Counted from the first letter of the stretch, positions 16,157 through 26,579 are shown. The stretch: 59,220 nucleotides of DNA from Hallella mizrahii (GCF_009695775.1 NZ_VUNG01000024.1:1-59220), one strand, 5' to 3'. Notes: generated by a model not told the origin, from the letters alone. Made by a program: numbers and translations.

Positions 16157-18271
16157 ATGGACAGAAACAGCAATCAATTTCCAAGGCACAACAATCAGCC
16201 GAAGATGCCACGGTTCAACATGAACTGGATCTACATCATCGTGCTCATTGGCCTTGCCGTGCTCTTCTTCACCGGCGGAGGCGACTCCCTGGCGCAGGCC
16301 GCAGGCACAAGCAAGGATGCCAAATACAGTGATTTCAAGACTTACGTGGAGAAAGGCTATGCCCAGCGTATCGTCGTCAACAAAAACGACAACACGCTGA
16401 AAATGTACGTCAAGCCTAAGTATATCCAAAACGTATTCCAACAGACTGCACAACAGACAGGCAACGACCCCTACGTCAATGTAGAGTTCGGCTCCGTCGA
16501 CGAGCTCGACAAGTACTTAGCTGCCGAGCAGGCTAAAGGCAAGTTTGCAAGCTACAGCTACGACAACGCCAAGACGAGCGACATCATGTCGCTGATCATC
16601 AACCTCTCGCCGCTGATCATCTTCTTCGTGCTCATGTGGTTCATAGGCCGACGCATGGGCGGCGGCACGGGTGGCGCCGGCGGCGTGTTCAGCGTTGGCA
16701 AGAGCAAAGCCAAGCTCTATGAAAAAGCCGGTGAGCTCGGAATCACCTTCAAGGACGTTGCCGGACAGGAAGGCGCCAAGCAGGAAGTGCAGGAAATCGT
16801 GGAGTTCCTCAAGAACCCGAAGAAATATACCGACCTGGGTGGAAAGATTCCTAAAGGTGCCCTGCTCATCGGACCACCGGGAACAGGTAAGACCTTGCTT
16901 GCCAAGGCTGTGGCCGGAGAAGCCGGCGTACCTTTCTTTTCGATGTCAGGTTCCGACTTTGTAGAGATGTTCGTCGGTGTGGGTGCCAGCCGCGTGCGCG
17001 ACGTGTTCGCCCAAGCCAAGCAGAAAGCACCATGCATCATCTTCATCGATGAGATCGACGCCGTGGGGCGTGCACGCTCGAAAAATCCGGCTATGGGTGG
17101 AAACGACGAGCGCGAGAACACGCTCAACGCACTGCTCACCGAAATGGATGGCTTCGGCACCAACTCGGGTGTCATCGTGCTGGCTGCCACCAACCGTGTC
17201 GACATGCTCGACAAGGCTTTGCTCCGGGCAGGACGTTTCGACCGTCAGATCCACGTCGACCTGCCCGACATGGCTGAGCGCAAGGCTATTTTCCAAGTGC
17301 ACCTGAAGCCTCTGAAAACCGACAACAGTCTCGACATCGACTTCCTGGCGCGTCAGACTCCTGGATTCTCCGGTGCTGACATTGCCAACGTGTGCAACGA
17401 GGCTGCCCTGATCGCTGCCCGTCACGACAAGAAATACGTCACCAAACAAGACTTCCTCGATGCCGTAGACCGCATCATCGGCGGACTAGAGAAGAAAACA
17501 AAGGTGATGACCAAAGAAGAAAAGCGCTCCATCGCAATCCACGAGGCAGGACACGCCACCATCAGTTGGTTCTGCGAGCACGCCAATCCATTGGTCAAGG
17601 TGACCATCGTTCCGCGTGGACAGGCTCTCGGTGCCGCCTGGTATCTGCCCGAGGAACGCGTCATCACCACGAAGGAGGAAATGCTCGACGAGATGTGTGC
17701 ACTGCTCGGAGGACGCGCCGCCGAAGATCTCTTCACCGGACATATATCCACCGGCGCCATGAACGATCTGGAACGCGCTACAAAGAGTGCCTACGGCATG
17801 GTGGCCTATGCGGGCATGAGTGACAAGCTCCCGAACATCTGCTACTACAACAATCAGGAGTATCAGTTCCAACGCCCCTACAGCGAGACCACCGCAAAGA
17901 TCATGGACGACGAGGTGCTGAAGATGATCAACGAACAGTATGTGCGTGCCAAGAACATCCTTACGCAGCATAAGGAAGGTCATAAGCAACTCGCCGAGCT
18001 GCTCTTCTCCAAGGAGGTCATCTATGCCGAGGACGTAGAGAAAATCTTTGGCAAGCGCCCATGGGTGAGCCGCTCTCAGGAGCTCATGGAAGAAAACGAC
18101 AAGCTTGAGGCAGAAAAGGCCAAGGCTGCTGAGCCAAAACTCGAGGACATGCCCGACGAGGTGAAAAAGGCACAGGCCGAGCACGAAGCTGCCGAGAAAC
18201 AGAAGCAAGCTGAAGAGGCTGACGCTCACGCCAACACTGAACAAAAAGGCGACGCTGAGCAGGCTGACTAA
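16157..18271 (+). CDS. ftsH: ATP-dependent zinc metalloprotease FtsH
   Basis: This is a 704-residue membrane protease. A transmembrane helix near residues 17-36 and another near 137-155 bracket a periplasmic domain. The AAA module shows Walker A GPPGTGKT, Walker [10 protein letters not shown] and the second-region-of-homology arginine motif AGRFDR. The zinc site is HEAGH. The C-terminal 60 residues are Lys/Glu/Ala-rich and helical. FtsH extracts and degrades membrane and short-lived regulatory proteins. A 10-bp hairpin separates it from cdsA. Confidence 0.97.
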   Translation: MDRNSNQFPRHNNQPKMPRFNMNWIYIIVLIGLAVLFFTGGGDSLAQAAGTSKDAKYSDFKTYVEKGYAQRIVVNKNDNTLKMYVKPKYIQNVFQQTAQQTGNDPYVNVEFGSVDELDKYLAAEQAKGKFASYSYDNAKTSDIMSLIINLSPLIIFFVLMWFIGRRMGGGTGGAGGVFSVGKSKAKLYEKAGELGITFKDVAGQEGAKQEVQEIVEFLKNPKKYTDLGGKIPKGALLIGPPGTGKTLLAKAVAGEAGVPFFSMSGSDFVEMFVGVGASRVRDVFAQAKQKAPCIIFIDEIDAVGRARSKNPAMGGNDERENTLNALLTEMDGFGTNSGVIVLAATNRVDMLDKALLRAGRFDRQIHVDLPDMAERKAIFQVHLKPLKTDNSLDIDFLARQTPGFSGADIANVCNEAALIAARHDKKYVTKQDFLDAVDRIIGGLEKKTKVMTKEEKRSIAIHEAGHATISWFCEHANPLVKVTIVPRGQALGAAWYLPEERVITTKEEMLDEMCALLGGRAAEDLFTGHISTGAMNDLERATKSAYGMVAYAGMSDKLPNICYYNNQEYQFQRPYSETTAKIMDDEVLKMINEQYVRAKNILTQHKEGHKQLAELLFSKEVIYAEDVEKIFGKRPWVSRSQELMEENDKLEAEKAKAAEPKLEDMPDEVKKAQAEHEAAEKQKQAEEADAHANTEQKGDAEQAD

Positions 18272-18286
18272 TACATTATAAATAAG

Positions 18287-18318
18287 GTATGGGCGCGCCT
18301 CTATGGGTGCGCCCATAC
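18287..18318 (+). other. GC-rich hairpin between ftsH and cdsA
   Basis: GTATGGGCGC and GCGCCCATAC form a perfect 10-bp stem around a 12-base loop. There is no T-run, so it is more likely an mRNA stability or processing element than a terminator. Confidence 0.65.
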
Positions 18319-18346
18319 GCTATTACACAACTTAAACGACAATACG

Positions 18347-19213
18347 ATGAACGACAAGAAACTCAATCTCATTATCCGCACCATCACTGGCGTGCTCTTT
18401 GTCATCGTCATGGTGGCAGGATTTCTCACTCCCACAACAATGGTGGCACTCTTCGCCCTCATAACAGCTCTCGCCCTTTGGGAGTACACCGGACTGGTAA
18501 ACAACTTCGTAGCAGACGTGCAAGTCAACCGCCTCATCTCCACAGTGGCCGGCGTCTATTTCTTCCTCGCCGTAGCCGGATGGCGCACTGGGCTGGTAAG
18601 CAACTTCGTGGTGATGGTTCCCTATATCCTCAGCATCGTCTACTTGCTTATCAGCGAACTGTATACAGGCAACAAAAACGCAGTGGCCGACATGGCATAT
18701 ACTATGTTGGGACAAATGTACATCGCCATGCCGCTGTCGCTGATCAATATTCTGGCTTTCGAAGTCAACGCCGATGCAACGGGCGTGCACTACAACATGC
18801 TCCTGCCGCTGTGCGTCTTCATCTTCCTTTGGCTCAACGATTCCGGTGCCTACTGCACAGGTTCGCTGCTTGGAAAGCACAAGCTCTTCCCACGCATCTC
18901 ACCGGGAAAGACCTGGGAGGGGAGCATCGGTGGCGGTGTCATCGTGATCATCGCTGCCTTCGTCATCGGACTCTTCGCCAACGAGAGCCCTATCTATCAG
19001 CTCAACGAATGGCAATGGGCAGGACTGGGACTCGTCGTCGTGGTCTTCGGCACATGGGGAGATCTCGTGGAGAGTCTCTTCAAGCGCACCTTGGGCATCA
19101 AGGACAGCGGCAAGATCCTGCCGGGACACGGCGGCATGCTCGACCGCTTCGACTCAAGCCTGATGGCTATTCCTGCAGCTGTGATGTATCTCTATACGCT
19201 TGTTTCGTTCTAA
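18347..19213 (+). CDS. cdsA: Phosphatidate cytidylyltransferase CdsA
   Basis: This 288-residue integral membrane protein has about eight hydrophobic spans. The C-terminal CDP-diglyceride synthetase signature is GDLVESLFKRTLGIKDSGK, followed by LPGHGGMLDRFDS. KTWEGSIGG also fits the family. It makes CDP-diacylglycerol from phosphatidic acid and CTP in the inner membrane. It follows ftsH by 75 bases and precedes dnaG by nine, so the three are cotranscribed. Confidence 0.95.
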   Translation: MNDKKLNLIIRTITGVLFVIVMVAGFLTPTTMVALFALITALALWEYTGLVNNFVADVQVNRLISTVAGVYFFLAVAGWRTGLVSNFVVMVPYILSIVYLLISELYTGNKNAVADMAYTMLGQMYIAMPLSLINILAFEVNADATGVHYNMLLPLCVFIFLWLNDSGAYCTGSLLGKHKLFPRISPGKTWEGSIGGGVIVIIAAFVIGLFANESPIYQLNEWQWAGLGLVVVVFGTWGDLVESLFKRTLGIKDSGKILPGHGGMLDRFDSSLMAIPAAVMYLYTLVSF

Positions 19214-19222
19214 CACTGAACC

Positions 19223-21196
19223 ATGATTGACCGTCAGACAGTAGAGAAAATCAAGGAAGCCGCCAACATCGTTGACGTTGTCTCCGAATTTGTCACGCTC
19301 AAGCGATCAGGAGCCAACTACAAAGGTCTCTGCCCGTTCCATAACGAAAAGACCCCATCGTTCTATGTCTCACCTGCCCGCGGCACATGCCACTGCTTTG
19401 GATGTGGCAAGGGCGGCAACGCCGTATCCTTTATCATGGAGCACGAGCAGATGACCTATCCCGAGGCTCTGCGCTGGCTGGCTAACAAATACCACATCGA
19501 GATCCACGAAAGAGAGCTCACCAATAAGGAAAAAGAAGAGCAGAGCCAGCGTGAGTCTATGTTCATCGTCAACGAATGGGCAGCAAAATACTTCGAGGAC
19601 TTGCTCCACAACCATGCCGACGGCGTGGCTGTCGGCATGCAGTATTTCCGCAGTCGGGGCTTCCGCGACGATATCATCCGGAAGTTCCAATTGGGCTTCG
19701 ACATCTCTGACCGACATGCCCTGGCCCGTGTCGCTCTGCAGAAAGGCTATAAAGAAGAGTATCTGCTCAAAACGGGCATCTGCTACCGCACCGACCGTGG
19801 TGAGCTGATCGACCGTTATGCCGGACGCGTAGTCTTCCCATGGATTGGCGTGAGTGGAAAAGTAGTGGGCTTCACAGCCCGCGTACTCGACAGCCGCACA
19901 AAAGGCGTCAATCAAAAATATGTCAACTCGCCCGACAGCGACATCTTTCATAAGGACCACGAGCTTTATGGTATCTGGCAGGCCAAGCGAGCCATAGCAA
20001 AAGAAGACCGCGTGTTCATGGTTGAAGGGCAGGCCGACGTCATCGCCATGCACCAATGCGGCATCGAGAACGTGGTGGCCAACTCAGGTACTGCTCTCAG
20101 CCTGCACCAGATCCACACACTCCACCGCTTCACTTCGAACATCACGCTCATCTACGACGGTGATGCCGCCGGCATACACGCCGCTCTCCGAGGCACCGAC
20201 ATGCTCCTCTCTGAAGGCATGAACCTCAAAGTGCTGCTGTTGCCAGACGGACAGGATCCAGACGAGTTCTCACGCTCTCACTCCGCCGCCGACTTCCGGA
20301 AATACATCGAAGACCACTCGGCCGACTTCATCCAGTTCAAGACCGACTTGATGCTGCGTGGAGAAACCGATCCGAAGAAACGCGCCGATGCCATCAGCTC
20401 CATCGTACAGTCCGTGTCGATGGTGCCCAACCAGATTCTCCGCGACACCTACATCCATGACTGCTCACAGCGCATCGGCATCGGTGAGGCTACGCTCATC
20501 AATCAGATGAACAACTTCATCCGTAGCCGTAAAAACGGTACACCCGGTTCGGCTGTTCCCGGAGACAGCACCGTGTCCGCACAAACTTCCGGCGTACAGC
20601 ACGCAATGCCCGTTACACCGCAAATACAGGCTACTCAGGTAGAGAGCATGATCATCCAACTCATCATCAAGCATGGTGAACATATCATCCTCAACAACGT
20701 GGAGGATGATGAGGGTAAGCTCCACTCGCTCACCGTGGCACAGTATATCCACTATAGTCTCACCACCGACAGTCTCTCTTTCCAAAACGAAGTCTACAAC
20801 CGCATCCTACAAGAAGCAGCACAGAAGAGTGCGGAACCTGGATTCAAGGCTGAGTCTTACTTCCTCCACCACGACAACATCGCCATCGCACAACTTGCCG
20901 CCGACATGACAGCCGACAAGTACCATCTCATCGAGAAGGAGGAAGCACCGAAAAACAAAGAAGAACTGGAGCAACGCATGGAGAACGAAACCGACGACCT
21001 ACGCAACCAGGCCATGCACCTGATGCTTGACTTCCGCAAAGATTATGTCGAGGCACAACTGAAACAGGTGCAGGCCGAGATCGCACAAAGCACCAAGGAC
21101 ATCGGCAAACTCAAAGAACTGATGACGCGCTACCAACAATTGCAGACCATGCGCAACGCTCTGGCCAAACAGCTCGGCAGCAACATCATCCTTTAA
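19223..21196 (+). CDS. dnaG: DNA primase DnaG
   Basis: The 657-residue protein starts with the CHC2 zinc-binding domain (CPFHNEKTPSF, then CFGCGKGG). The RNA polymerase/Toprim core follows, with VEGQADVIAMH and YDGDAAG. A C-terminal helical region for helicase binding ends the protein. It lays RNA primers for replication. Length is in the usual range. It begins nine bases after cdsA, ends the operon and is followed by an intrinsic terminator. Confidence 0.97.
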   Translation: MIDRQTVEKIKEAANIVDVVSEFVTLKRSGANYKGLCPFHNEKTPSFYVSPARGTCHCFGCGKGGNAVSFIMEHEQMTYPEALRWLANKYHIEIHERELTNKEKEEQSQRESMFIVNEWAAKYFEDLLHNHADGVAVGMQYFRSRGFRDDIIRKFQLGFDISDRHALARVALQKGYKEEYLLKTGICYRTDRGELIDRYAGRVVFPWIGVSGKVVGFTARVLDSRTKGVNQKYVNSPDSDIFHKDHELYGIWQAKRAIAKEDRVFMVEGQADVIAMHQCGIENVVANSGTALSLHQIHTLHRFTSNITLIYDGDAAGIHAALRGTDMLLSEGMNLKVLLLPDGQDPDEFSRSHSAADFRKYIEDHSADFIQFKTDLMLRGETDPKKRADAISSIVQSVSMVPNQILRDTYIHDCSQRIGIGEATLINQMNNFIRSRKNGTPGSAVPGDSTVSAQTSGVQHAMPVTPQIQATQVESMIIQLIIKHGEHIILNNVEDDEGKLHSLTVAQYIHYSLTTDSLSFQNEVYNRILQEAAQKSAEPGFKAESYFLHHDNIAIAQLAADMTADKYHLIEKEEAPKNKEELEQRMENETDDLRNQAMHLMLDFRKDYVEAQLKQVQAEIAQSTKDIGKLKELMTRYQQLQTMRNALAKQLGSNIIL

Positions 21197-21315
21197 CCAA
21201 TAGCTTCCATTGTCTTTCTTTGGCAATGAGAGAAACTGGGTATGCCTTTGAGTGGTCAGGAACGCTTCTGGGACATATCAAACGGATAAACACCAAATGA
21301 CAAAACAGATACAAC

Positions 21316-21357
21316 AGAGGCGGAAAAGCATAATATTTGGCTTTTTCGCCTCTTGCT
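21316..21357 (+). terminator. Terminator after dnaG
   Basis: AGAGGCGGAAAAGC pairs with GCTTTTTCGCCTCT (one G-T pair) before TTGCTTTT. The nhaD promoter follows at once. Confidence 0.8.
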
Positions 21358-21371
21358 TTTAGAAAAATGAT

Positions 21372-21379
21372 TATCTTTG
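21372..21379 (+). promoter_or_regulatory. -7 box for the NhaD-type antiporter
   Basis: TATCTTTG, about 45 bases before the ATG. The upstream -33 region overlaps the dnaG terminator and is not clear. Confidence 0.6.
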
Positions 21380-21425
21380 CACTTGGTTAACTATATTACA
21401 GAGAAAGCATAAAAACGTAACGCTT

Positions 21426-22787
21426 ATGTCAACATTAACTATCGCTATTGTTGTCGTGTTCTGCGTGGGCTACCTGTTCATTGCCCTGGAGAGCGTGACA
21501 AAAGTCAACAAAGCCGCCGTAGCCCTGCTGATGTTTGTGGTCTGCTGGACGTTGTTCATGATCGACCCGGGAAGCTATCTGCCGGGATTCAGCGGCCAGG
21601 AACTCATCAACAAGGCAGGCACTGCCATCACCGAGCACTTAGGCGACACCTCCACAACACTGTTCTTCCTCATGGGAGCCATGACCATCGTGGAAATCGT
21701 GGATCAGAACGGTGGGTTTAACTGGGTGCGTGGCGTGATGAAGAGCAAAGGCAAACGCACACTGCTGTGGCGCATCGCCTTCCTGACATTCTTCCTCTCT
21801 GCTATCCTCGACAACCTCACCACGAGCATCGTAATGATCATGATTCTGCGCAAACTGGTGAAAGAGCACAAGGATCGCATCATCTATGCCTCACTCGTCA
21901 TCATTGCCGCCAACTCCGGTGGCGCGTTCTCGCCCATCGGCGACGTGACAACGATCATGCTGTGGAACAAGGGTGTCATCACTGCCTTAGGCGTACTCTC
22001 CGAGATCACGATTCCCTCTATTGTGTCGATGGTCATCCCGGCATTCATCCTGCAATATTCTCTCCATGGTGACCTGGACGATATCGACAGTCCCGATGCA
22101 CCCGTGGAGACAGAAGAACAGGAACTGGGGCACCGCCAGCGTGCTGCCGTGTTCTGCATTGGTGTGGGCGGTCTGATGTTCGTCCCCGTCTTCAAAGGTA
22201 TCACCGGTCTGCCTCCCTTCGTGGGCATCATGCTCGTGCTGAGTGTACTATGGATTACCACCGAGTTGTTCTACCGCAACCTTTCCACATCCTACGAGAC
22301 TCACGGAACAAAGAAGCGGGTGGTCAACCTGCTTCACCGCATCGACATGTCGACCATTCTCTTCTTCCTCGGCATCCTCATGGCCGTGGCCAGCTTGGAG
22401 CAGACAGGCGTGCTGACCTCTATCGGCAAAGGCCTCAACGTAGCCTTCGACGGCAACCACTACGCTGTGACGGGCATCATCGGTGTGCTGTCGAGTATTG
22501 TTGACAACGTACCCTTGGTGGCCGGTTGCATGGGCATGTATCCTGTGGCACCGACAGGCGACATGGCTGTCGACGGCATCTTCTGGCAGTTGCTCGCCTA
22601 CTGTGCCGGTGTGGGTGGTTCCATGCTCATCATTGGTTCCGCTGCCGGTGTAGTGGTCATGGGACTGGAGAAGATCACCTTTGGCTGGTATATGAAGCAT
22701 GTGAGCTGGATAGCTGCCTTAGGCTACTTAGGCGGTATCTTCTGCTATTGGATCATTCGCACATTCATCATGGTCACTCCAGCATAA
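21426..22787 (+). CDS. nhaD: NhaD-family sodium:proton antiporter
   Basis: The 453-residue protein has about 11-12 membrane spans. Motifs typical of the NhaD/ArsB ion transporter superfamily include MTIVEIVDQNGGF, a FFLSAILDNLTTSIVM loop and AANSGGAFSPIGDVTT. A second, similar LSSIVDNVPLVAG motif comes in the later half. The paired DN(L/V) motifs in internally repeated halves match IT-superfamily carriers. It probably expels Na+ (or Li+) in exchange for H+ across the inner membrane. It is monocistronic, with its own promoter and a strong terminator. Confidence 0.9.
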   Translation: MSTLTIAIVVVFCVGYLFIALESVTKVNKAAVALLMFVVCWTLFMIDPGSYLPGFSGQELINKAGTAITEHLGDTSTTLFFLMGAMTIVEIVDQNGGFNWVRGVMKSKGKRTLLWRIAFLTFFLSAILDNLTTSIVMIMILRKLVKEHKDRIIYASLVIIAANSGGAFSPIGDVTTIMLWNKGVITALGVLSEITIPSIVSMVIPAFILQYSLHGDLDDIDSPDAPVETEEQELGHRQRAAVFCIGVGGLMFVPVFKGITGLPPFVGIMLVLSVLWITTELFYRNLSTSYETHGTKKRVVNLLHRIDMSTILFFLGILMAVASLEQTGVLTSIGKGLNVAFDGNHYAVTGIIGVLSSIVDNVPLVAGCMGMYPVAPTGDMAVDGIFWQLLAYCAGVGGSMLIIGSAAGVVVMGLEKITFGWYMKHVSWIAALGYLGGIFCYWIIRTFIMVTPA

Positions 22788-22810
22788 ACAAAGCTCTAAG
22801 CTATCATCAT

Positions 22811-22852
22811 CAAAAGGCACTGACAGCATCCCTGTCAGTGCCTTTTGGCTTT
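22811..22852 (+). terminator. Terminator of nhaD
   Basis: CAAAAGGCACTGACAG and CTGTCAGTGCCTTTTG form a perfect 16-bp stem with a five-base loop, followed by a T-rich tail. Confidence 0.92.
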
Positions 22853-22903
22853 CTATCAGTCTTCTTCTTTGCTTCAACTCTTCATCACTGATCAATGAGC
22901 ATG

Positions 22904-22958
22904 AAAAAAAGGGTCCACGCCCCAGTCTCCTGGAAGTGAGACTACTGGCAGCGGACCC
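22904..22958 (-). terminator. Terminator of cysK
   Basis: On the minus strand outer GGGTCC/GGACCC and inner CCAGT/ACTGG pairs form an interrupted hairpin, followed by seven T. Confidence 0.75.
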
Positions 22959-22996
22959 TAAGTGTATGCAATGATGCAAACGAGAAAACGATGTCG

Positions 22997-23944
22997 TTAA
23001 AGCGGATACTCCTCGAAGGCATAGAGTACTGTCGAGAGATAGCGCTCACCGGTATCAGGCAGCAGTGCCACGATTGTCTTGCCCTTGTTCTCGGGACGTT
23101 TGGCGATCTCTGTGGCAGCATAGGCAGCTGCACCGGAAGAGATACCCACGAGCAGTCCCTCCTGCTGGGCCAATTGACGGCCAGCGAGGATGGCAGCGTC
23201 GTTATCCACGTCAAACACCTCGTCGATAACCTTCGGGTCATAGGTCTTAGGCACGAAGCCTGCACCGATGCCTTGAATCTTATGCGGACCAGGCTTGCCG
23301 CCATTGAGCACCGGCGAAGTTGTCGGCTCCACGGCGATTACCTTCACGTTGGGGTTCTTCTCCTTCAGTCTGCGACCGATGCCGGAAATGGTACCGCCGG
23401 TACCTACACCAGCCACAAAGATGTCGACCTTACCGTCGGTGTCATCCCAGATCTCCACACCCGTAGTCTCATAGTGCTTCTGCGGGTTGGCGGGATTCTC
23501 AAACTGTTCAAGGATGACCGAGCCGGGGATAGAGTCGCGCAGTTCCTCTGCAGCCTTGATAGCACCCGGCATTCCGTCCTTGCCACTGGTGAGCTTCACC
23601 TGTGCACCGTAGGCCTTCACAAGGTTGCGGCGCTCGATGCTCATCGTCTCGGGCATGGTGAGGATGAGCTTATATCCCTTCACGGCTGATACCAGGGCCA
23701 AGCCTACACCTGTGTTGCCACTGGTCGGCTCGATGATCGTTGCTCCCGGCTTGAGCTTGCCGTCGCGCTCAGCGGCCTCGATCATTGCCAGGGCGATGCG
23801 GTCCTTTACGCTGCCGCCGGGATTAAAGAACTCTACCTTGGCCAGCACTGGAGTCTCCAGGCCACGCTGAGCCGAGTACTTGTTGAGCTCTACTAAAGGT
23901 GTATGACCAATCAGGTCTGTGATCTGCTTATATATTCTTGCCAT
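22997..23944 (-). CDS. cysK: Cysteine synthase A (O-acetylserine sulfhydrylase)
   Basis: The 315-residue PLP enzyme has the cofactor lysine at about 47 in NPGGSVKDRI. The substrate loop TSGNTG is at 74-79, and the glycine-rich phosphate loop GVGTGGTISG comes later. It makes cysteine from O-acetylserine and sulfide. It lies 104 bases downstream of an O-acetylhomoserine sulfhydrylase on the same strand, so both sulfur-assimilation routes are adjacent. No separate strong promoter was seen in the gap, so cotranscription is likely. Confidence 0.96.
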   Translation of the reverse strand: MARIYKQITDLIGHTPLVELNKYSAQRGLETPVLAKVEFFNPGGSVKDRIALAMIEAAERDGKLKPGATIIEPTSGNTGVGLALVSAVKGYKLILTMPETMSIERRNLVKAYGAQVKLTSGKDGMPGAIKAAEELRDSIPGSVILEQFENPANPQKHYETTGVEIWDDTDGKVDIFVAGVGTGGTISGIGRRLKEKNPNVKVIAVEPTTSPVLNGGKPGPHKIQGIGAGFVPKTYDPKVIDEVFDVDNDAAILAGRQLAQQEGLLVGISSGAAAYAATEIAKRPENKGKTIVALLPDTGERYLSTVLYAFEEYPL

Positions 23945-24048
23945 AATGTGTTTCTTTTTAATGATTTCTAATACTTCAAGTCTACAAATCTTGATAAAAG
24001 AGAATCTTCAATTCCCTAATTCTTGACAAAGGAAATCGTTGCTTAAGC

Positions 24049-25350
24049 CTACTTCTCATTCTTGACGGCTTCAAAAGCTTGGTCGAGGTCGGCGATGAGA
24101 TCCTCATAGTGCTCGGTACCGATGCTCAGACGGATGGTGCCGTCGAAGATACCCTGCTCAGAAGCCTCCTCTTCACTCAACTCGGAGTGTGTGGTACTCT
24201 TGGGATGTACGACCAGCGACTTCACGTCGGCCACGTTGGCCAAGTCTGAGAAGATCTTCAAATGGTCGATGAAGTCCCAAGCCTTCTGCTGACTGCCATC
24301 AATCTCAAAGGTGAAGATACTTCCGGCACCATTGGGGAAATAGCGCTCGTAGAGGTCGTGGTTGGGGTGGTCGGGAAGCGACGGGTGGTTGATCTTCTTC
24401 ACCTGTGGCTGTGTCTTAAGATAGTCGACGACCTTCAGCGTGTTGAAGACGTGGCGCTCTACACGCAGCGACAGAGTCTCCAAACCTTGCAACAATACCC
24501 AAGCGTTGAACGGAGAGATGCAGGCACCCTCGTCACGAAGCAGCAGCGCACGCACGCGGGTCACGAAAGGAGCAGGCAGCTTGCCGAAGACAAGGCCGTG
24601 ATAAGAAGCATCGGGCTTGGTGAAACCGGGGAATTTGTCGTTTTGGAAATAGTCGAACTTACCACCGTCGACGATGACTCCGCCCAATGATGAGCCGTGA
24701 CCACCAATGAACTTAGTGGCGGAGTGTACCACGATGTCGGCGCCGTGCTCTATAGGACGGATGACATATGGTGTGCCGAAAGTGTTGTCGATCACCAAGG
24801 GGATACCATGCTTGTGGGCAATGGCTGCAGAGCGCTCAATGTCGCTGATGTTGGAGTTCGGATTACCAAGGGTCTCAATATATACGAGTTTGGTGTTAGG
24901 CTTAATGGCCGCCTCCAATGCATTGTAATCGTCTGGGTTGACAAATGTTGTATCAATGCCATACTTGCTCAGCGTGTGCTTCAGCAGATTATAGGTTCCG
25001 CCGTAGATGGTATCTGTTGCCACCACATGGTCACCAGCGTATGCCAAGTTGGTGATGGCGTAAGTTACAGCTGCTGCACCCGAGGCTACGGCCAGGCCGC
25101 CTACACCGCCTTCCAGTGCGGCAACGCGATCCTCAAAAACTCCCTGAGTGGTGTTGGTCAGACGGCCATAGATGTTTCCTGCATCCTTCAAGTGAAAACG
25201 ATCACTGGCGTGCTGCGCGTTGTGGAACACATAAGAGGTGGTCTGGTAGATAGGTACGGCACGCGCGTCGGTTGCGGGGTCGGCCTGCTCTTGGCCTACG
25301 TGGAGTTGCAGTGTCTCGAAATGAAGCTTTTTCTCGTTGCTCATAGTCAT
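24049..25350 (-). CDS. metY: O-acetylhomoserine aminocarboxypropyltransferase
   Basis: This 433-residue enzyme of the Cys/Met-metabolism PLP family carries the cofactor-lysine motif SATKFIGGHG and YGRLTNTTQ near the N-terminus. The late segment SLGTEHYEDL-type (here SIGTEHYEDL) ends the domain. The length of about 430, rather than 380, favours O-acetylhomoserine sulfhydrylase over cystathionine gamma-synthase or lyase. It makes homocysteine from O-acetylhomoserine and sulfide. An in-frame second ATG two codons later is possible. It has its own promoter and cysK follows. Confidence 0.92.
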   Translation of the reverse strand: MTMSNEKKLHFETLQLHVGQEQADPATDARAVPIYQTTSYVFHNAQHASDRFHLKDAGNIYGRLTNTTQGVFEDRVAALEGGVGGLAVASGAAAVTYAITNLAYAGDHVVATDTIYGGTYNLLKHTLSKYGIDTTFVNPDDYNALEAAIKPNTKLVYIETLGNPNSNISDIERSAAIAHKHGIPLVIDNTFGTPYVIRPIEHGADIVVHSATKFIGGHGSSLGGVIVDGGKFDYFQNDKFPGFTKPDASYHGLVFGKLPAPFVTRVRALLLRDEGACISPFNAWVLLQGLETLSLRVERHVFNTLKVVDYLKTQPQVKKINHPSLPDHPNHDLYERYFPNGAGSIFTFEIDGSQQKAWDFIDHLKIFSDLANVADVKSLVVHPKSTTHSELSEEEASEQGIFDGTIRLSIGTEHYEDLIADLDQAFEAVKNEK

Positions 25351-25434
25351 TTACTTTTTATGCTTCCCTCAACACTTATATAATATATAAGATGTTGCGT
25401 TCGGCGGTTCTACATCTATTGTTTTTTCACGATG

Positions 25435-25465
25435 CAAAGGTACGACGAATTTTCCATCATTGAAA
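25435..25465 (-). promoter_or_regulatory. Promoter for metY-cysK
   Basis: On the minus strand TTTC, 19 bases, then TACCTTTG (25442-25435), leaving a leader of about 80 bases. That leader contains a palindromic AT-rich stretch but no recognised riboswitch. Confidence 0.65.
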
Positions 25466-25658
25466 TCGCATATTCACGTCATATTGCATACCACAAACGT
25501 GGTACAACCCCTTTTTCGCACCATAACCACAGCTTACTCTTCGCATGATCGCGCTCTGACCTTTCTTACAAAATAGTTAACAGAAGCAAAGAAAATGCCA
25601 TTATTATCTGTATAAAAGTTAAATATACACCAAAGACAAGCATTTTATTGCCAAAATA

Positions 25659-25691
25659 TTTGGTCTTTTCAAATCAATCATAGTATCTTTG
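25659..25691 (+). promoter_or_regulatory. Promoter of the ABC/GntR envelope operon
   Basis: TTTG (25659-25662), 21 bases, then TATCTTTG (25684-25691). The operator palindrome begins two bases later, over the predicted transcription start. Confidence 0.75.
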
Positions 25692-25692
25692 C

Positions 25693-25716
25693 AGTGTACT
25701 ATTAAAGTAGTACACT
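25693..25716. promoter_or_regulatory. 24-bp palindromic operator, probably for the YtrA-type GntR regulator
   Basis: AGTGTACTA-N6-TAGTACACT is a perfect dyad. Its position over the start site fits repression by blocking initiation. The operon encodes a GntR/YtrA-like regulator at 28310, and paired AGTGTA...TACACT half-sites are the type known for that subfamily. The pairing of site and protein is inferred. Confidence 0.8.
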
Positions 25717-25747
25717 AATATAGGTAACAATTAAACGTAAGAACAAT

Positions 25748-26572
25748 ATGATTGATGTAAGAGACCTCTGTTTTCATTATCAGGGCAGCAAGCACCAAGT
25801 GTTTGACCACTTCGCCTTGCAGTTGCAACCCGGAAGCGTCTACGGACTGCTGGGCAAGAACGGCACGGGAAAGTCCACCCTACTCTATCTCATCAGTGGA
25901 CTGCTCCGACCCGACAGTGGCACGGTGACGGTCAACGGCATGGAAAGCCGGTTGCGCCTTCCCGAAATGCTGCAGGAAGTATTCATCGTACCTGAGGAGT
26001 ATGCCATGCCCGACATGAGCTTTGAAGCCTTCGCCGACATGATGCGCGCCTTCTATCCTCATTTCAGCGATGACCTGCTGGCCAAATGCCTCACCGACTT
26101 CGAGATGCCGGCACGTCCCAACCTCAAGGAGCTGTCCATGGGACAAAAGAAAAAGGTGTATATGAGCTTCGCCATTGCCACGGGCACCCGCCTACTGATG
26201 ATGGACGAGCCGACCAACGGACTCGACATCCCGTCGAAAGCACTCTTCCGAAAGGTGGTGGCCAACTACATGGAGGATAACCGTACGCTCATCATCTCCA
26301 CCCATCAGGTACACGACATCGAGAGTCTGCTCGACCACGTGGTCATCATCAACCAAAGCCGCGTGCTGCTCAACAGCTCCATCGCAGACATCTCTCGTCG
26401 CTATGCCTTCCGCTACCTTTCGCCGCAGGAGATGGACAATACGGTGCTCTACGCCGAACCCACACTGCAAGGCAACGCCGTCATCATGCCACGTGGCGAA
26501 GGTGAAGAGACGCAAGTAGACTTGGAGCTGCTCTTCAACGCTACGATCAGCGGAAAGCTCGGAAATGCTTAG
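25748..26572 (+). CDS. ABC transporter ATP-binding protein (YtrB-like)
   Basis: The 274-residue protein has Walker A GKNGTGKST (36-44) and signature LSMGQKKKVYMSF near 127. Walker B LLMMDEPTNGLD and the switch histidine STHQVHD follow. The first part is a standard ABC ATPase, and the last 60 residues form a short extra domain. With the permease next door it makes an ABC-2-type transporter, probably an exporter or envelope-stress complex as in the ytr-type operons controlled by small GntR regulators. The substrate is unknown. First gene of a five-gene unit. Confidence 0.92.
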   Translation: MIDVRDLCFHYQGSKHQVFDHFALQLQPGSVYGLLGKNGTGKSTLLYLISGLLRPDSGTVTVNGMESRLRLPEMLQEVFIVPEEYAMPDMSFEAFADMMRAFYPHFSDDLLAKCLTDFEMPARPNLKELSMGQKKKVYMSFAIATGTRLLMMDEPTNGLDIPSKALFRKVVANYMEDNRTLIISTHQVHDIESLLDHVVIINQSRVLLNSSIADISRRYAFRYLSPQEMDNTVLYAEPTLQGNAVIMPRGEGEETQVDLELLFNATISGKLGNA

Positions 26573-26579
26573 TGCTTAG

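Noticed and set aside
24977..25500. Riboswitch (SAM or similar) ahead of the metY-cysK genes
   Set aside because: The leader is only about 80 bases and shows no recognisable riboswitch core, only an AT-rich palindromic stretch.
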